This document shows, one piece after another, positions 17,609 through 27,132 of a stretch of 64,000 bases of DNA. The notes beneath the pieces are model-generated. The model saw nothing but the letters and a program-made list of their open reading frames with translations. It was not told the origin of the DNA and made no database searches. This DNA is from Sphingomonas sp. Leaf21. Its GTDB lineage: Bacteria > Pseudomonadota > Alphaproteobacteria > Sphingomonadales > Sphingomonadaceae. The stretch is taken from NCBI RefSeq assembly GCF_916858675.1, contig NZ_CAKASM010000007.1:88273-152272 (forward strand). The letters run 5' to 3'. Position numbers and translations under genes: made by a program. Each line of letters opens with the position of its first letter. The first letter of the stretch is position 1.

Positions 17609-18625
17609 GTGAAAATGCTGCGTATGGGTACACCGGACTATCGTCGACCGGGCATTACGCGCGTCATCACGTTCGTCAGTGACCGGGGCTATGTCGGGCA
17701 GGCGCTGATCGCCGCATCGCAGCTCGCGGCACAACCCGATGTCGTCGCGATCGCGGACATCATCATCTATCTGATCGACATTCCCCCCGACGAACAGGTC
17801 GAGATCCAGGCGGCGCTGGGATCGGCGCACTTCAACTTCATGTTCCTCGACAGCCGTCGCTTCCTGACCGACAGCGCCGATCGGCTGCCCGAGATCCATT
17901 GCCCGCGCTCGACCCTGGGTCGCCTGGTCGTGGATGCGGAGATCCCCGCGCAATATGACACGGTCATCTATATGGACGGCGATATCCAGATCATCGGCCC
18001 CGTGGCGCCGCTGATCGCGCGCGAATGCGAGGACGGCATGGTCTATGCCGGGATCGACCGCCTCGACAATGGCGGCAGATACGCCAATCCCCCCTCCTAT
18101 CTTCAGGGGATCGGGATCGCGCATGTCAGCCAGTATTTCAACGCGGGCATCATGATGGCGAACCGCGCCACCTGGCGGCGAGTGACCGAAAAGGCGCTGC
18201 GTTTCCTCGCGGAGAACCCCGAGCGGTGCAAGCATCTCGACCAGAGCGCGCTCAACGCAGTGGTCGGGCCGCATCGCCGTATCCTGTCGCCCGAATATAA
18301 CTACACGACCTGGTTCCGCCATGCGGATCGCCGACGGCAGATCACGCCGCGGATCATCCATTTCACCGGGCCGCTCAAGCCGTGGAACACGACCAAGGGG
18401 CCTTGGAACCCGAAATGCCGCCAGGTCTATGTCGATTTCCTGGCGCAATATCCCTATTTCTCACGTTATCTCACGATCGACACCAGCCGGGACGTCGACC
18501 CGAAATATGCCCAGCCGACGCTGAGCCTGCGCGCGCGCTACTGGATGAAAAAGGTCAAGCAGGCCGCCGAACACCAATGGCATTCGCTGCTCCTCGGCCG
18601 CTTCCTGAACAACGCCCGCTTCTAA
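17609..18625 (+). CDS. glycosyltransferase family 8
   Basis: A 338-residue GT-A enzyme with the family DXD motif in VIYMDGDIQI, FNAGIMMA, LDQSALNAV and a C-terminal HFTGPLKPW that supplies the usual metal-binding His. GT8 enzymes are retaining transferases that often use UDP-glucose or UDP-galactose. GTG 17609 was chosen because AGGAGGG lies six bases upstream, the strongest such site in the region; the frame is open to 17477. It is paralogous to the gene at 27133. Confidence 0.87.
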   Translation: MKMLRMGTPDYRRPGITRVITFVSDRGYVGQALIAASQLAAQPDVVAIADIIIYLIDIPPDEQVEIQAALGSAHFNFMFLDSRRFLTDSADRLPEIHCPRSTLGRLVVDAEIPAQYDTVIYMDGDIQIIGPVAPLIARECEDGMVYAGIDRLDNGGRYANPPSYLQGIGIAHVSQYFNAGIMMANRATWRRVTEKALRFLAENPERCKHLDQSALNAVVGPHRRILSPEYNYTTWFRHADRRRQITPRIIHFTGPLKPWNTTKGPWNPKCRQVYVDFLAQYPYFSRYLTIDTSRDVDPKYAQPTLSLRARYWMKKVKQAAEHQWHSLLLGRFLNNARF

Positions 18626-18710
18626 GCCCGCTCCACTCCGCATCCTTTTCGATCGCGCGGCGGACCGACAGGGGCTAGCGGTACGGCCGCATCCGGGCCA
18701 TGGCTTCCCC

Positions 18711-20192
18711 ATGACACAAGCGACGACGGACAAGCCGGGGGTGGGCGGCCGAACCGCCGGGAGCGTGGCGCTGCTGATGGCGTCGCGGTTGATGGCGCGC
18801 GGTATCGACTTCGTCACGCTCATCGTGCTCGCACGGACGCTGTCGCCGCAGGATTTCGGCCTGATCTCGGTCGCCATGACGCTGATCTTCGTGGTCGAGG
18901 CGGTGTCCGAGCTGCCCATCGTCCAGTCGCTGGTCCGGCTCGACCGGGTGGGGCGCAGCCATCTCGACACCGCCTTCACCATCGGGCTGATGCGCGGCGG
19001 CATCCTGGCGTCGGTGCTGGCGCTGGCCGCCTGGCCCTTCGCCATCGTCTATCACGACATGCGGCTGATCCCGCTGATCCTGTTCCTGGCGCTGTCGCCG
19101 GTCACGCGCGGGTTGCAGAGCCCCGCCATGGTGCAGTTCGCCCGCCGGATCGATTTCCGCCGCGACCTGGTGATCGAGCTGGTCAGCAAGCTGTGCGGCT
19201 TCACCGTCGCGACCGTGCTGGCGGTGACCACCCATTCCTATTGGGCGATTGCCGCCGGGACCGTCGCGACGCCGGTGATGAGCATGGTCCAGTCCTATCT
19301 CTTCGCCCCCTTCCGTCCGCGCATCAGCCTGAAGCGATGGCGCAACTTTGCCGGGTTCCTCGGCTGGGCGAGCCTGGCGCAGGCGCTGGCGGCGCTGAGC
19401 TGGCAGTCGGACAAGCTGATCCTGGGCCGGTTCATCGGCAAGGCGGACCTGGGCCGTTTCTCGATGGCGGCGGACCTGTCCTCGGTGCCCGAACAGGTGC
19501 TGGTGGTGCCCGCGATGCGCCCGCTGATGGCGGGGTTCGTCACCATGCGCGCCTCGCGCGAACGGGTCGCCAACGCCTATCAGCGGATCGTGCTGACCCT
19601 CCTGTCCTTCGCGGTGCCGGGCATGGTCGGGCTGAGCCTGGTCGCCGAGCAGCTCGTGCCCGTGGTGCTCGGCGAGAAATGGGTCGCCGCCATCCCGATG
19701 CTCCGCCTGCTCGCGCTGGCGCCGATCTTCGTCGTCTGGGTCTCGCCGCTCGACCCCATGGCGATGGCGATGGACCGCACCTCGATCTTCCTGCGCCAGC
19801 GCCTGATCGAGATCGTCATCAAGATCCCGATCCTCGTCACGCTGATCTGGCATTTCGGGGTGATGGGCGCGGTGGTCGGCCGGGTCGTGACCAACATGAT
19901 CATGATGGTGGTGACGATGGGCTTCGTCCGCCAGCTTTGCGGACTGGGGATCCTCCGGCAGATCGTCGCGCCGTGGCGGATCGCGCTGTCCGTCGCGGCG
20001 ATGGCGGGGGTCATCGGGCTGCTGCCCGACGAGATACGCCATGCGCCGTCGCTGTTCGGGGTCATCGCCACCGTCGCGGTCGGCGGGCTGACCTATGCCG
20101 CCGTCCTGTTCGCATCCTGGCGGCTGGTCGGCCGACCCGAGGGGATGGAGACGATGCTGCTCGGGCGGGTCATGGCGCTGATCCGGCGCTGA
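18711..20192 (+). CDS. Wzx-type oligosaccharide flippase
   Basis: A 493-residue MOP-superfamily transporter with the motif ARTLSPQDFGLISVAMTLIF near residue 45 and about 14 hydrophobic segments. It ends cleanly after VGRPEGMETMLLGRVMALIRR. It should flip undecaprenyl-linked repeat units. It is a close paralogue of the N-terminal 490 residues of the protein at 11156. The gene starts 85 bp after the GT8 stop. Confidence 0.88.
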   Translation: MTQATTDKPGVGGRTAGSVALLMASRLMARGIDFVTLIVLARTLSPQDFGLISVAMTLIFVVEAVSELPIVQSLVRLDRVGRSHLDTAFTIGLMRGGILASVLALAAWPFAIVYHDMRLIPLILFLALSPVTRGLQSPAMVQFARRIDFRRDLVIELVSKLCGFTVATVLAVTTHSYWAIAAGTVATPVMSMVQSYLFAPFRPRISLKRWRNFAGFLGWASLAQALAALSWQSDKLILGRFIGKADLGRFSMAADLSSVPEQVLVVPAMRPLMAGFVTMRASRERVANAYQRIVLTLLSFAVPGMVGLSLVAEQLVPVVLGEKWVAAIPMLRLLALAPIFVVWVSPLDPMAMAMDRTSIFLRQRLIEIVIKIPILVTLIWHFGVMGAVVGRVVTNMIMMVVTMGFVRQLCGLGILRQIVAPWRIALSVAAMAGVIGLLPDEIRHAPSLFGVIATVAVGGLTYAAVLFASWRLVGRPEGMETMLLGRVMALIRR

Positions 20193-20421
20193 GCCTCGCC
20201 CCAAGTCGAACAACGTCCGCAATCGATACGATCGCGCAAATCGGCAGAATTAGTCACGAAAACGTAATATACTGCGCGATCCGAATTGGGCTGGATAGCA
20301 TGAATACGCGGTGGTGGGGCATGGAGATATTGTCATCACCGTCTCGCTCCCCCGATTAACCATAATTGACCCTTCCCTTTCTTTACGCCATCAGGGCCTT
20401 GATCTGGGGGAAGGGATCAAA

Positions 20422-21666
20422 ATGGGGCATCATGATCTGAATTGGCGCAATCTCGTCGGCGAGGGGACGGCGGGCAAGACAATCCTCGTCTTCTCGAAGA
20501 TTCCGATCGCCCCGGCCTTTGGCGGCAATCGCCAGCGCATCCTGACCATGCTCGACGAGCTTCGACATCGACACCGCGTCGATTTCGTCCTGATCCCGTC
20601 ACGACAGATGCGGGATATCGATCTCGACGCGCATCGTGCCTTTTTCGGCGATGGTCATTTCCATGTCATGACTCGCGGAAAAGTGGCGGAGCTTCGCTTC
20701 ACCGCGCGCATCCTGCTGCGACGTCTGAAAGCCAGGATCTTCGGCAAGCGCCTGTCCACCGATGTCGACGCGCTGTTCGACCGGTCGCTGGAAAAGCAAT
20801 GCCGCGGGCTCATCAAGACCATCGCACCCGATGTGGTGCTGGTCGAATATGTCCATTTCTCGAAGATCTTCGAATGGGTGCCCGTCGGCACACGCAAGCT
20901 GCTCGACACGCATGACAGCTTCTCGCACGAGTTCACCGCCGAGGCCGAGCGCAAGGGACTGGCGCGGGCCGATGCCCTGTTGGCGATCCAGGAGCGCGAA
21001 GCCCGGCTATTCCGCGACATGCTGGGCGCCGAGAGCGGCACCGAGATCGCGATGGTCAGCCATATCATCGCCGATCAGCCGATGATCGGGGCGCCGTCCT
21101 GCGAGGGGGCGTCGTTCCTGGGCTCCAAGTTCGAGGCGAACAACCTGTCGCTCGCCGCACTGGTCGAGAATGTCATGCCGCTGGTCCTCGCGCAGCGGCC
21201 CGACTTCAAGCTGCACGTCATCGGCAATGTCGGCGAATCGGTCCCGGACCAGCCCTTCATCGTCAAGCATGGCCGGGTCGAGGTGGTGGCGCAGGCCCTC
21301 GTCCATGCGCCGGTGCTCGCGAACTACATCGTCAAGGGAAGCGGTATCAAGATCAAGATGCTCGACGCGATGGGCATGGGTATTCCCTATGTCAGCACGC
21401 CCCTGGGTGCCGATGGCGTACCAGCCGATTTCGCCCATGGCGGCGTGGTCGCGCAGGACGATCAGGCCTTCGCCGACGCGCTGGTCGCGCTTTACGACGA
21501 TTCGGGCAAGCGGGCCGCGATGGGCAAAGCGGGGCTGGAATGCGCGGGGCGGTGGAATGCCGCGCAGCGCCGCGCGCTTCACGCCGTCGTCACCGGATTC
21601 GATCCGCTACATGACGGCGGTTCGGTGACGACCACCGCCCACCACCGGCAGGTAAAGGCCGCCTGA
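20422..21666 (+). CDS. glycosyltransferase (GT-B, family 4-like)
   Basis: A 414-residue protein starting at ATG 20422, preceded by GGAAGGGATCAAA. The N-terminal domain has a glycine-rich loop (KIPIAPAFGGNRQR) typical of GT-B enzymes. The C-terminal domain contains FLGSKFEANN, FKLHVIGNVG and KMLDAMGMGIPYVST, equivalent to the donor-binding region of GT4 proteins, though the EX7E motif is replaced by a GSGIKIKMLDA variant. A 229-bp upstream gap probably carries its promoter. The stop codon lies inside a strong hairpin. Confidence 0.8.
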   Translation: MGHHDLNWRNLVGEGTAGKTILVFSKIPIAPAFGGNRQRILTMLDELRHRHRVDFVLIPSRQMRDIDLDAHRAFFGDGHFHVMTRGKVAELRFTARILLRRLKARIFGKRLSTDVDALFDRSLEKQCRGLIKTIAPDVVLVEYVHFSKIFEWVPVGTRKLLDTHDSFSHEFTAEAERKGLARADALLAIQEREARLFRDMLGAESGTEIAMVSHIIADQPMIGAPSCEGASFLGSKFEANNLSLAALVENVMPLVLAQRPDFKLHVIGNVGESVPDQPFIVKHGRVEVVAQALVHAPVLANYIVKGSGIKIKMLDAMGMGIPYVSTPLGADGVPADFAHGGVVAQDDQAFADALVALYDDSGKRAAMGKAGLECAGRWNAAQRRALHAVVTGFDPLHDGGSVTTTAHHRQVKAA

Positions 21667-21682
21667 CCCCACGGGGTCAGGC
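21661..21682. terminator. bidirectional terminator hairpin
   Basis: Perfect 10-bp arms GCCTGACCCC and GGGGTCAGGC separated by AC. It starts within the last codons of the plus-strand glycosyltransferase and lies nine bases from the stop of the opposing gene. There is no T-run, so it may act as a transcript end stabiliser. Confidence 0.65.
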
Positions 21683-21690
21683 CAGGCCGT

Positions 21691-22557
21691 TCAGAAGTCG
21701 AGGATCCGGTCGGGGCGCATCCGACCGGTGAGCAGGTCGCGCACCGCGCGCCAGTTGCCGACCACGCGGCCCTTGCGGTCGACCCAGGGTTCGGGGCGGA
21801 ACGCCTTGACGTGGTTGCTGCCGACGTTGCGCGTCATCAGCCACAGCGCCTTGCCGATCGGCATCGTGCCCTTGCGCATCAGATAGAGCGGGTTGGCGAC
21901 CTGCGAATAGCCGAGCTTATGGCCCATCGTCCGGCCGCTCTTGGCGCCCTGATGCACGCCCGCAAAGGCCGAGGTGCGCGCCATCCGGCCCTTCAGCCGA
22001 CGCGAGAAATCGACGTCCTCCTGCCAGGCGTAGAGCGGCAGATGTTCGTCGAAGCGCACATCGCCGATCGCCGAGCGGCGGAACGCCATGTTGCAGCCAT
22101 AGGTATCCCCGGCGGGGTCGAGCGTCGTGTCGATGTCCGTCTGCTCGGCATCGAACCGGTCGACCATCGCGCGCGCGGAAGGATAGTCGATGCCCGCATT
22201 GTGGATACCATCGGCCAGCAAATGGCCCGAGGTGCCCGCCAGGTCGGCATGATCGGCGAAGACCCGCGCGATCCCCTCGATACAGCGCGCGCCGGGAACG
22301 TAATCGTCGTCGAAGAAGGCGACGATATCGGGCGCGGTGGTCAGCGCCTCGATCCCCGAATTACGCTGGTGGCACGAACCCTTGGGTCCGCGGATCACCC
22401 TGACCATCGGATCCGCGAAATCGGCGGGCAGGTCGCTGTCCGACGCGATCGAGAAGATGACCTCGCTGGGCGCGATCGATTGACGGCGGACATGTTCGCT
22501 CCACCGCGCCAATTCGATCGGACGCCCGACGCTGGCAATGACAATCGCGACCTTCAT
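21691..22557 (-). CDS. glycosyltransferase family 2
   Basis: A 288-residue GT-A enzyme beginning MKVAIVIASVGRP. The metal-binding motif is VAFFDDDYVPG near residue 90, and the acceptor-side segment YAWQEDVDFSRRLKG carries the ED dyad that usually holds the catalytic base. It belongs to the block of minus-strand glycosyltransferase genes reaching 25819; the next one upstream stops 124 bp away. Its sugar is not predictable. Confidence 0.88.
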   Translation of the reverse strand: MKVAIVIASVGRPIELARWSEHVRRQSIAPSEVIFSIASDSDLPADFADPMVRVIRGPKGSCHQRNSGIEALTTAPDIVAFFDDDYVPGARCIEGIARVFADHADLAGTSGHLLADGIHNAGIDYPSARAMVDRFDAEQTDIDTTLDPAGDTYGCNMAFRRSAIGDVRFDEHLPLYAWQEDVDFSRRLKGRMARTSAFAGVHQGAKSGRTMGHKLGYSQVANPLYLMRKGTMPIGKALWLMTRNVGSNHVKAFRPEPWVDRKGRVVGNWRAVRDLLTGRMRPDRILDF

Positions 22558-22681
22558 CTCATCTGCTCATATGCTGGCGTCGGACCCGTGACCGACCGGT
22601 CATGGGAAACCCCCTGCGCCAATGCCCCCGGGATGGTCGCTTCTCTAGAGAAGCGCGTGTTCATTGGCCAGACGGGGCGGG

Positions 22682-23794
22682 TCACGCCGCGAAGCGCCGC
22701 AGCACGTCGACCAGCAGATCGCCCGCACGGGCCCAGGTGAACTTGGCCGCCTGCTCCCCGCCCCTGGCGATCATCGTGTCGCGCAACCCCGGATCGTCGC
22801 GCAAGTCCGCGATCCGCGTCCGCCACGCGTCCGGGCTGTCGGGGTCGGCATAGAGCGCCGCCTCGCCACATGCCTCGGGCAAGGCGCCGCAGGGTGCGAC
22901 CACCGCGGGCGTTCCGAGAAACATCGCCTCGAGCGGGGGCAGGCCGAACCCTTCGGTCCGCGACGGCATCGCGAAGCACAAGGCCTGTTCGAGCAGCCCG
23001 CGAAGCTCGGCATCGTCGATCATGCCGGTGAACAGCACGTCGTCGGACAGCGCGGGGTAGATCGCCCGCATGTCCGCCGCGCTGGCCTTGCCGACCAGCA
23101 CCAGCCGGGTATCGCCCATCGCCCCGTCGGCGAAGGCGCGCAGCAGCACCGCGATATTCTTGTGCGGCTGCGTCGAGGCGAGCGCGACGACATAGCCGCG
23201 CGGGCGAAGGCCCAGCCGCGTGATCGCGCCCGGCGCGCTATCGAACGACAGGATATGGTCGGCGCCATTGGGGATGACGGTGATCTTGTCCGCCGTGGCG
23301 ACGCCATGCTCGACAAGCTGCTGCTTCGAGAAGTGCGAGACGGTCAGGATCTGGAGGTTCCGACGGCCGAGGCGCGGCAGCATGAACCGATACCAGCGGA
23401 CAAAGGCGGAGGAATAGGATTCGGGCGCGGTATAGGCCTGCGCATCGTGGATCATCGTGATCCCGCGCGAGGCGGCCAGCGGTGCGGCATTGGACAGCGA
23501 CAGGATGACGGCGCCCTTGCCCTGGCGCGGCAGGGTGAACTGTTCCCAGAGCTGGCCGCCACGCCGCCCCGACTTGTGGACGCGCAAACCCGCGACCGTG
23601 TCCGGTGCGTCGCCCGGAGGCGCCTCGACCTGCACCCCGGCGGGGAACAGCGCTTCGAGCGTATCCCGCCGCTCGCCGAGCTGGTGGAGCAGCGCGGTCG
23701 CGACCCGCTGCACCCCGGTGGCGCGCGCATAGAGGAAGCGTCCGTTGACGAGCAGGCGGCGCCCGGCCGCGTTCGATGTACGTTGTCCCGCCAC
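22682..23794 (-). CDS. glycosyltransferase family 4
   Basis: A 370-residue GT-B enzyme. The start is GTG 23794 with AGGGGGA upstream, 32 bp after the priming transferase's stop. Longer open frame would lie inside that gene. It shows a glycine/arginine N-terminal loop (GRFLYARATGVQR), an IPNGADH segment, ASTQPHKN, and the EX7E donor motif in SRTEGFGLPPLEAM. It probably acts soon after the priming step, given its position in the same transcript. Confidence 0.88.
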   Translation of the reverse strand: MAGQRTSNAAGRRLLVNGRFLYARATGVQRVATALLHQLGERRDTLEALFPAGVQVEAPPGDAPDTVAGLRVHKSGRRGGQLWEQFTLPRQGKGAVILSLSNAAPLAASRGITMIHDAQAYTAPESYSSAFVRWYRFMLPRLGRRNLQILTVSHFSKQQLVEHGVATADKITVIPNGADHILSFDSAPGAITRLGLRPRGYVVALASTQPHKNIAVLLRAFADGAMGDTRLVLVGKASAADMRAIYPALSDDVLFTGMIDDAELRGLLEQALCFAMPSRTEGFGLPPLEAMFLGTPAVVAPCGALPEACGEAALYADPDSPDAWRTRIADLRDDPGLRDTMIARGGEQAAKFTWARAGDLLVDVLRRFAA

Positions 23795-23826
23795 CCCTGG
23801 TCCCCCTTCCGCCGGAGCCCGAAGGC

Positions 23827-24501
23827 TCAGCGGCTGCCCTTGGCCGCGAGGACAGCGGGGACGGTCATCATCATGATCTTGATGTTCAGGCCCAGCGAGC
23901 GATGCCGCGAATAGGTGACGTCCAGCGCGACGCGACGCCGATAGGTGGTGTCGCTGCGCCCGCTGACCTGCCACAGGCCGGTAATGCCCGGACGGACCCG
24001 GCAATAATCGTTGAACCGGCGGCCATAGCGGACCACCTCGGCGCTGACGATCGGGCGCGGGCCGACGATGCTCATCGTGCCGTTGATCAGGTTGAAGAAC
24101 TGCGGCAGCTCGTCGAGGCTGCTCTTGCGGAGGAAGCGGCCCAGCGGCGTGATGCGCGGGTCGTTGCGCAGCTTGTGATCGCGCGCCCATTCGGCGCGTG
24201 CGGCGGGATCGGTGGCGAGCAGATGCTCCAGCCGCTCGGTCGCGTCGACCACCATGGTGCGGAACTTCAGGCAGCGGAACACGCGCCCGTTGCGGCCGAT
24301 TCGCGGTTGGGCGAAGATCAGCGGGCCGGGGCTGGTGATATAGATCGCAATGCCAAGCGCGATAAGCAATGGCGCGAACAAGATCAGCGCGACGACGCCG
24401 ACGATGATGTCGAGCGATCGCAAAATGATCTCGTTGACGTGACTGGCAGGTCGACGGGTCGGGACACGAATCCCCCCGTTCAGTTGCTGAGCTCGATACA
24501 T
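23827..24501 (-). CDS. priming sugar-phosphate transferase (bacterial sugar transferase family)
   Basis: A 224-residue protein with one long N-terminal membrane segment (about residues 28-53) and the family's conserved cytoplasmic domain: [22 protein letters not shown], the catalytic-region [21 protein letters not shown], and [14 protein letters not shown]. It transfers a sugar-1-phosphate to undecaprenyl phosphate, the first committed step of repeat-unit assembly. It is the only such gene in the window, so both polymerases and flippases may serve one polymer. ATG 24501 is preferred over GTG 24531 because AGAGGG lies nine bases upstream. Confidence 0.93.
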   Translation of the reverse strand: MYRAQQLNGGIRVPTRRPASHVNEIILRSLDIIVGVVALILFAPLLIALGIAIYITSPGPLIFAQPRIGRNGRVFRCLKFRTMVVDATERLEHLLATDPAARAEWARDHKLRNDPRITPLGRFLRKSSLDELPQFFNLINGTMSIVGPRPIVSAEVVRYGRRFNDYCRVRPGITGLWQVSGRSDTTYRRRVALDVTYSRHRSLGLNIKIMMMTVPAVLAAKGSR

Positions 24502-24715
24502 AACGCTAGCCCTCTTTGCCGTCCCATTCACACCGCGGCGGTTGCGGCCGGGTTAATTTCCACGATTGTCGCGTTCGTCTCGCATCGCATGAGCCACAGT
24601 GGTGCTCAATTCGACCTTGGCGACGTGCTCCAGGTTAAACAATGCTGCAGGCGGTCGGCCTATCTTGTAGTTGTACCATTTTCAGCCATTTGGTCGCGAA
24701 GCCGCGCGGACCGTC

Positions 24716-25819
24716 TCAGCGACGCGGCACCTCGTTCAGCAACTCGCGCGAAATTTCGACATGGCGCCGGGCGAAAGCCTCGGAACTGAGTCCCTCGGGT
24801 CCCATCCGCGCCTGCGCGGCGCAGGCCTGGTTATAGCGACGATCCGGATCGCCGAGCAGCGCGCCGATGACCCGCGCCAGGTCCTCGGAGTCGCCGCTTC
24901 GGGCATAGGCGACCTGGCTGTCGTCGAAATAGTCGCGCAGACCGCCGACATCGCTCGCGACCATCGGGATTCCCGCCAGCGCCGCTTCCTGCAACGCGGT
25001 GATTCCCGAGGCATGGTTGTTGGGAACCAGCGGCACGATGGCGAGCGTCGCATTGGCGTAGAGCGCCTTCAGATCGTCATTGGTCGACACGCCCGCGATC
25101 TCGACATTGGGGATCCCTTCCGCCAGCGTCGGCGGGCATTTGGTCGAAACGATCCGCAGATGCCATTCCGGATGCGCCGCCACCGCCGCGATCAGCGTCG
25201 GCCAGTCGCGGTGCACGTCGTTCCCGACCGCGATGATCCGCGGCGGCCGGTTGCTGGTGTCGCGGACCGGCGGATGCATCTCGGTCGCGTTGATCCCGAA
25301 CGGGACCATCTCGCAGCGCGCCTGCGGCATCTCCTTCTTCAACATCGCGAGGTTCAGCCGCGAGTGGACGGTCAGCACGTCCGCCTGCCGCATCAGGCGC
25401 CGGTAATAGGCGCGGCGCAGCCCCGAGAAGCCGCCCCACCGATCCAACAGCCACACGCTCTGCGCCAGCAGCTTGGGGCGATCCTGGCGCCTGCCCCCCT
25501 GCGCCGCGAACAACTGGCTGATCGCCAGATGCTGCGATTCGGTATGCGTCCAGACGACATCGGCCGCGCGGATCGCAGCACGGTTGCGCCAGGCATGGAC
25601 GAAGTCGAAGCCCAGCGCCCAGCGGATGCCGAGCCGTGCCAGCTTCGCCAACCGGCCCTCGTCATGCTCGATCGAGGAGGTCATGCTGGTCACCAGCGGT
25701 TCGGCACGGCGATAGCCATAGGGGTCGCGCTCGTTGATGCCGATCATCCGGCCTTCGTCGAACATGCGCCGCCACCGGGCTTCGCTGGCGCCATAATTGA
25801 GGTGGACATGGACTTTCAT
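24716..25819 (-). CDS. glycosyltransferase family 4-like
   Basis: A 367-residue protein starting MKVHVHLNYGAS. The C-terminal donor domain contains RIIAVGNDVHRDW, VEIAGVSTNDDL, VPLVPNNHASGITALQEAALAGIP (with an SGITALQE variant of the EX7E region) and VGGLRDYF, all GT-B features. The upstream frame to 25909 is open but lacks a good start. It ends 215 bp upstream of the priming transferase gene. Confidence 0.82.
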   Translation of the reverse strand: MKVHVHLNYGASEARWRRMFDEGRMIGINERDPYGYRRAEPLVTSMTSSIEHDEGRLAKLARLGIRWALGFDFVHAWRNRAAIRAADVVWTHTESQHLAISQLFAAQGGRRQDRPKLLAQSVWLLDRWGGFSGLRRAYYRRLMRQADVLTVHSRLNLAMLKKEMPQARCEMVPFGINATEMHPPVRDTSNRPPRIIAVGNDVHRDWPTLIAAVAAHPEWHLRIVSTKCPPTLAEGIPNVEIAGVSTNDDLKALYANATLAIVPLVPNNHASGITALQEAALAGIPMVASDVGGLRDYFDDSQVAYARSGDSEDLARVIGALLGDPDRRYNQACAAQARMGPEGLSSEAFARRHVEISRELLNEVPRR

Positions 25820-25874
25820 CGATCGCGATCCCGTTCGCACCATGGCCGCGTGGGCCGATGGTGCAGTTCTCCGC

Positions 25875-26726
25875 TCAGCGTTCCGAGCGCCGGACATAGG
25901 CCCGGACATAGTCGACCTTCATCTCCCGATCGTCGGGCATCCCGTCGATCGGCCAGCCCCCGCCCGCGCCCAGGTTGATGAGCAGCATCTTGGGTTGCAG
26001 ATAGGCCGGACTCGACGGGAAGCACGCGACCGAGCGGCCATCGAGGAAGATGTTGATGACATCGGCCTCGACGCTGACGCCGTAGCGATGCATCGCTTGG
26101 TACAGCGAGCCGGGCGGCACGCGCACGACCACCGGCCCCTGATCCTTGCTCTTGCCGTCGGTCCACAAATGGGTGGTCGACAGGAAGGTGCCCGGCGCGC
26201 GGCCATAATGTTCGAGCACGTCGATCTCGGGCGACGGCTTGCCCGGCGTGCCGATCGACCCCAGCCAGAAGGCGGGCCAGACCCCCTTCCCCTCGGGCAG
26301 TTGCGCGCGCATCTCGAAATAGCCGGTGCGCTGCATGAAGCCCTGGCCCTTGGAGTCGCTCGACGACAACAGCCCCGAGCGCCACTTGCCCTGGGCGTCG
26401 CGCTTCATGTGGATGGTAAGCAGGCCGCCCGCGGTCGAGAAGGGGAAGCCCGGTTCGGGATCGACGAACTTCGATTCGCCGAAATCGCCGTTCCACGGCG
26501 TATGCGCGGTCCAGCGCGTGCCGGGACCGCGCGCGGACACGTCGAGCGTGTCGAACGGCTCGTCGAACGTCTTGTCATAGCGACGCAGGTCGATCGTCGG
26601 CGCGCATTTGGGCGGCGCGGCCGAACAGGCGGCGGTGCCGGTCAGCGCGACCAGCAGCACCCCGGCCGGGGCGGCGGACACGACGGACCGAAAGCCGCGC
26701 CCTATGCATCCTTGATATCGGATCAT
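25875..26726 (-). CDS. GH16-family glycoside hydrolase, probable lipoprotein
   Basis: A 283-residue exported protein. The hydrophobic N-terminus ends TAACSAAP, a plausible though weak lipobox with C34. The mature part is a GH16 beta-sandwich with the catalytic signature EIDVLE (E167, D169, E172), WPAFWLG before it and WPIDGMP near the end. GH16 enzymes cut beta-1,3 or beta-1,4 glucans and galactans. Relatives in exopolysaccharide loci, such as ExoK, set polymer length. It probably trims the polymer made by this locus. It begins the minus-strand run that continues through the glycosyltransferases. Confidence 0.87.
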   Translation of the reverse strand: MIRYQGCIGRGFRSVVSAAPAGVLLVALTGTAACSAAPPKCAPTIDLRRYDKTFDEPFDTLDVSARGPGTRWTAHTPWNGDFGESKFVDPEPGFPFSTAGGLLTIHMKRDAQGKWRSGLLSSSDSKGQGFMQRTGYFEMRAQLPEGKGVWPAFWLGSIGTPGKPSPEIDVLEHYGRAPGTFLSTTHLWTDGKSKDQGPVVVRVPPGSLYQAMHRYGVSVEADVINIFLDGRSVACFPSSPAYLQPKMLLINLGAGGGWPIDGMPDDREMKVDYVRAYVRRSER

Positions 26727-27132
26727 GCCAGTTCGCCTTCGTCGTCATGGCCAAGCCACGGTCGGACCAGATCGTCCGTCATCAGCTCGCCAACCGAATC
26801 TTATGGTTAATGAAGCGGATACGCTGGGCGGCTATACCGCATTGCAGCAAATTGCCAGCCATTATCACGGGGGAGCGTCCCTTTCAGGAACGGCGTGCGC
26901 TCCAAATTCGGTGGTCAAGCGAGGCCGATCGGCTATCCTCAGCCGTCTATAATGCGCCGTGGCCGTTGCGGTTTCGAAAGGCGGGGGGATGAAGAGCTTG
27001 TAATCGTCGCATTAGCGACAGGACATGGCGCGAAAGGGTTGGAACGTCGCGACCTGTCCGGCATATCCATGGGTATCAGGGCAATAACGGCTGCGAATGG
27101 GGCAAGCCCATAGCGGTCGCAAAGGAATTTAC
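26727..27132. other. divergent intergenic region
   Basis: 406 bp between the GH16 gene (minus) and the second GT8 gene (plus), less GC-rich than the neighbouring genes. It should hold both promoters. I saw no convincing hexamers, hairpins or small gene. Confidence 0.4.
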
